From: Azolla pinnata
Lineage: Eukaryota > Streptophyta > Polypodiopsida > Salviniales > Salviniaceae
Assembly (NCBI GenBank): GCA_037176905.1
Contig: JBBBWG010028012.1
Span: forward strand, 1 to 22,362
Direction of reading: 5' to 3'
DNA: 22,362 nt
A program made the translations under genes and the position numbers. Positions 21,401 to 22,362 of the stretch are shown here, one piece after another. The notes under the pieces are model-generated. The model ran no database searches. It saw only the letters and a list, made by a program, of their open reading frames with translations, and was not told the origin of the DNA. How positions within the stretch are numbered: position 1 is the first letter of the stretch; the number at the start of each line of letters is the position of its first letter.

Positions 21401-22362
21401 GTGTTCGATTTGGTTGCTGAGCTCAAGCTCGATGCGTGCTCGATTTGATTATGTTCGATTCCGTTGCTAAGCTCGAGCTCGATTCGTGCTCGATTTGATC
21501 ATGTTCAATTCGGTTGCTAAGCTCGAGCTCGATTCATGCTCGATTCGATCATGTTCGATTCGGTTGCTAAGCTCGAGCTCGATTCGTGCTCGATTGGATC
21601 ATGTTCGATTCGGTTGCTAAGCTCCAGCTCGATTCGTGCTCGATTCGATCATGTTCGATTCGGTTGCTAAGCTCAAGCTCAATTGAATTGAACACGAATC
21701 GAGCTCGATTGGATTGAACACGAATCGAGCTCGATTGAATTGAACCCGAATCGAGCTCGATTCTTGTTTGATTCGCTCGAGCTCGCTTCGGTTGCTAAGC
21801 TCGATTCTTAGCAACCGAATCGAGCAAGAATCAAAGCCCAAGCTAGTGATTGGATTGGATCGAGCCAAATCAAACCAAGATTGATTTCTAGTCTGGCCTT
21901 GATCTTTGTTTGATTCGGCTCGTTCCACTCCAATCACTTGGCTTGGGTTTGATTCTTGCTCGATTCGGCTGCTAAGTTCGAGCTCGATTCTTGTTCAATT
22001 CATTCTAGTTTCGGTGTCCGAAGAATTCCGTCTACGTCTACGATGGTACCACTACATTTGGCCCGTCTTACTAACCCAAGTCGAGCTGTATCAGATTCTT
22101 CTGTTGATCAAAGGGCAATTTTCCAGGTTCTTTGTCGGCTACGGGCTCGCGCTCTCGCGCCTCATCCCCCTCATCATCTACAACCTGAAGAAGGCGTTCG
22201 TGTGCAAGACAGATGAAGATGTGCAGGAGGCATGGTATCCGCCGCCGTTCCAGTATGCGACATGCGTGCCTGCGGACATGCTCATCTTGACCATCACCAT
22301 CTGCTACTCGGTCATCGCCCCTGCGATCCTTCCGTTCGCCGCCGTCTACTTCGGCCTCGGAT
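18480..22362 (+). CDS. ERD4/OSCA3-like osmosensitive calcium-permeable channel, 5' part (runs off window)
   Basis: OSCA/CSC1 (TMEM63/DUF221) proteins are membrane ion channels opened by hyperosmotic or mechanical stress. Exons: 18480-18840, 18944-19086, 19179-19454, 19942-21017, then 22127 to the window end; all GT-AG and in frame, about 697 residues so far, C-terminus missing. Visible: TM1 at residues 5-28, TM2 about 107-140, TM3 about 173-195, a long cytosolic loop, then TM helices with AVAAIVALTVLFYMIPVAFI, AAGKYFYFNVFNVFLGVSIA, KQATFFISFVALRFFVGYGL, and DMLILTITICYSVIAPAI, which closely resemble ERD4/OSCA3.1 as I recall it. The start at 18480 is chosen because METSGFLTSL matches family N-termini; an in-frame ATG lies at 18447. 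The TM1-TM2 linker is long and basic. The loop has a His/Gln tract (about 290-298) and three Asn-Pro arrays not found in the family I know. Third codon positions are strongly G/C, unlike the neighbours. Confidence 0.9.
20022..20056 (+). repeat. CAT/CAG-rich run coding for a His/Gln tract
   Basis: catcaccatcagcatcagca followed by gcagcagcaa encodes a mixed His-Gln tract in the same cytosolic loop, about 40 residues before the first Asn-Pro array. Part of the low-complexity growth of this loop. Confidence 0.85.
20112..20412 (+). repeat. Coding tandem triplication carrying telomere-like (AACCCT)n arrays
   Basis: Inside exon 4 of the channel gene a unit of about 99-105 bp occurs three times. Each consists of a copy of the conserved DSIxYYxS loop segment, then an AxM(R/H)R joint, then an AACCCT array. 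Arrays lie at 20173-20206 (5.5 units), 20272-20314 (7 units, one AATCCT variant) and 20377-20406 (5 units). In frame they read as Asn-Pro repeats, at protein positions starting about 338, 371 and 406. The hexamer is the TTAGGG-type telomere sequence, not the plant TTTAGGG heptamer. A heptamer would break the frame, so coding constraint may explain the hexamer. Confidence 0.95.
21019..21044 (+). repeat. (CT)n microsatellite next to the exon 4 donor
   Basis: A CT dinucleotide run begins directly after the gt of the exon 4 donor (ctcag|gttctctctc). The open frame continues through it, so intron retention would add an Ile/Ser/Asp-rich tail ending near 21420, but homology places the splice at 21017. 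Confidence 0.85.
21100..21800 (+). repeat. CGATTCG-rich intronic minisatellite with a 50-bp core
   Basis: The core unit ggttgctaagctcgagctcg, then attcgtgctcgattcgatca, then tgttcgattc steps exactly 50 bp at 21362, 21412, 21462, 21512, 21562, 21612 and 21662. Looser, shorter variants occupy 21100-21360. After 21680 the motif also appears in reverse, as gaattgaacacgaatcgagc. All of it lies in intron 4 of the channel gene. Confidence 0.92.
21787..21819 (+). repeat. Short perfect inverted repeat (13-bp arms, 7-nt loop)
   Basis: TTCGGTTGCTAAG at 21787-21799 is perfectly complementary to CTTAGCAACCGAA at 21807-21819. Its right arm is also the outer end of the long hairpin, so the two folds compete. 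Confidence 0.85.
21807..21976 (+). repeat. Long intronic inverted repeat (75-nt arms, 20-nt loop)
   Basis: The left arm 21807-21881 starts cttagcaaccgaatcgagca. The right arm 21902-21976 has a reverse complement starting cttagcagccgaatcgagca. I count about 65 matches in 75 by hand without gaps; a small indel explains four of the mismatches. The loop is 21882-21901. It lies at the end of the 50-bp minisatellite and is built from the same motif, so it probably arose from it. In the pre-mRNA it would fold into a long hairpin. Confidence 0.85.

Overview
This looks like land-plant nuclear DNA: interrupted genes with GT-AG introns, a plastid-type M18 aspartyl aminopeptidase and an ERD4-type OSCA channel. 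Three protein-coding genes can be assembled by hand. Exact lineage is not resolved. A dynein-regulatory-complex gene suggests a lineage with flagellated sperm (bryophyte, lycophyte, fern, cycad or Ginkgo), but a flowering plant that kept the gene cannot be excluded. The channel gene is very GC-rich at third codon positions, while the other two genes are AT-rich.

Layout. 1-3239 is a degenerate satellite of about 190 bp per unit with several orientation switches. A short plant-type telomere repeat sits exactly on one switch. 3604-9133 (+) is a ten-exon aspartyl aminopeptidase with all metal-ligand motifs present and an organelle-type N-terminus. 9848-17014 (-) is an eleven-exon coiled-coil gene with one IQ motif and a Lys/Gly tail, read here as DRC9/IQCG, a nexin-dynein regulatory complex subunit of motile cilia. 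It converges on the peptidase gene (714 bp between stop codons) and diverges from the next gene (1465 bp between start codons). The divergent region holds two microsatellites and a three-copy 166-bp tandem repeat. 18480 to the window end (+) is the 5' part of an ERD4/OSCA3-like channel gene.

The most unusual structure is inside the channel gene. Exon 4 carries three arrays of the hexamer AACCCT (TTAGGG on the other strand), translated as Asn-Pro dipeptide arrays. They are embedded in a tandem triplication of a conserved cytosolic-loop segment. The following intron holds a 50-bp minisatellite and a near-perfect hairpin with 75-nt arms. The three genes show no obvious shared pathway; their proximity looks incidental.
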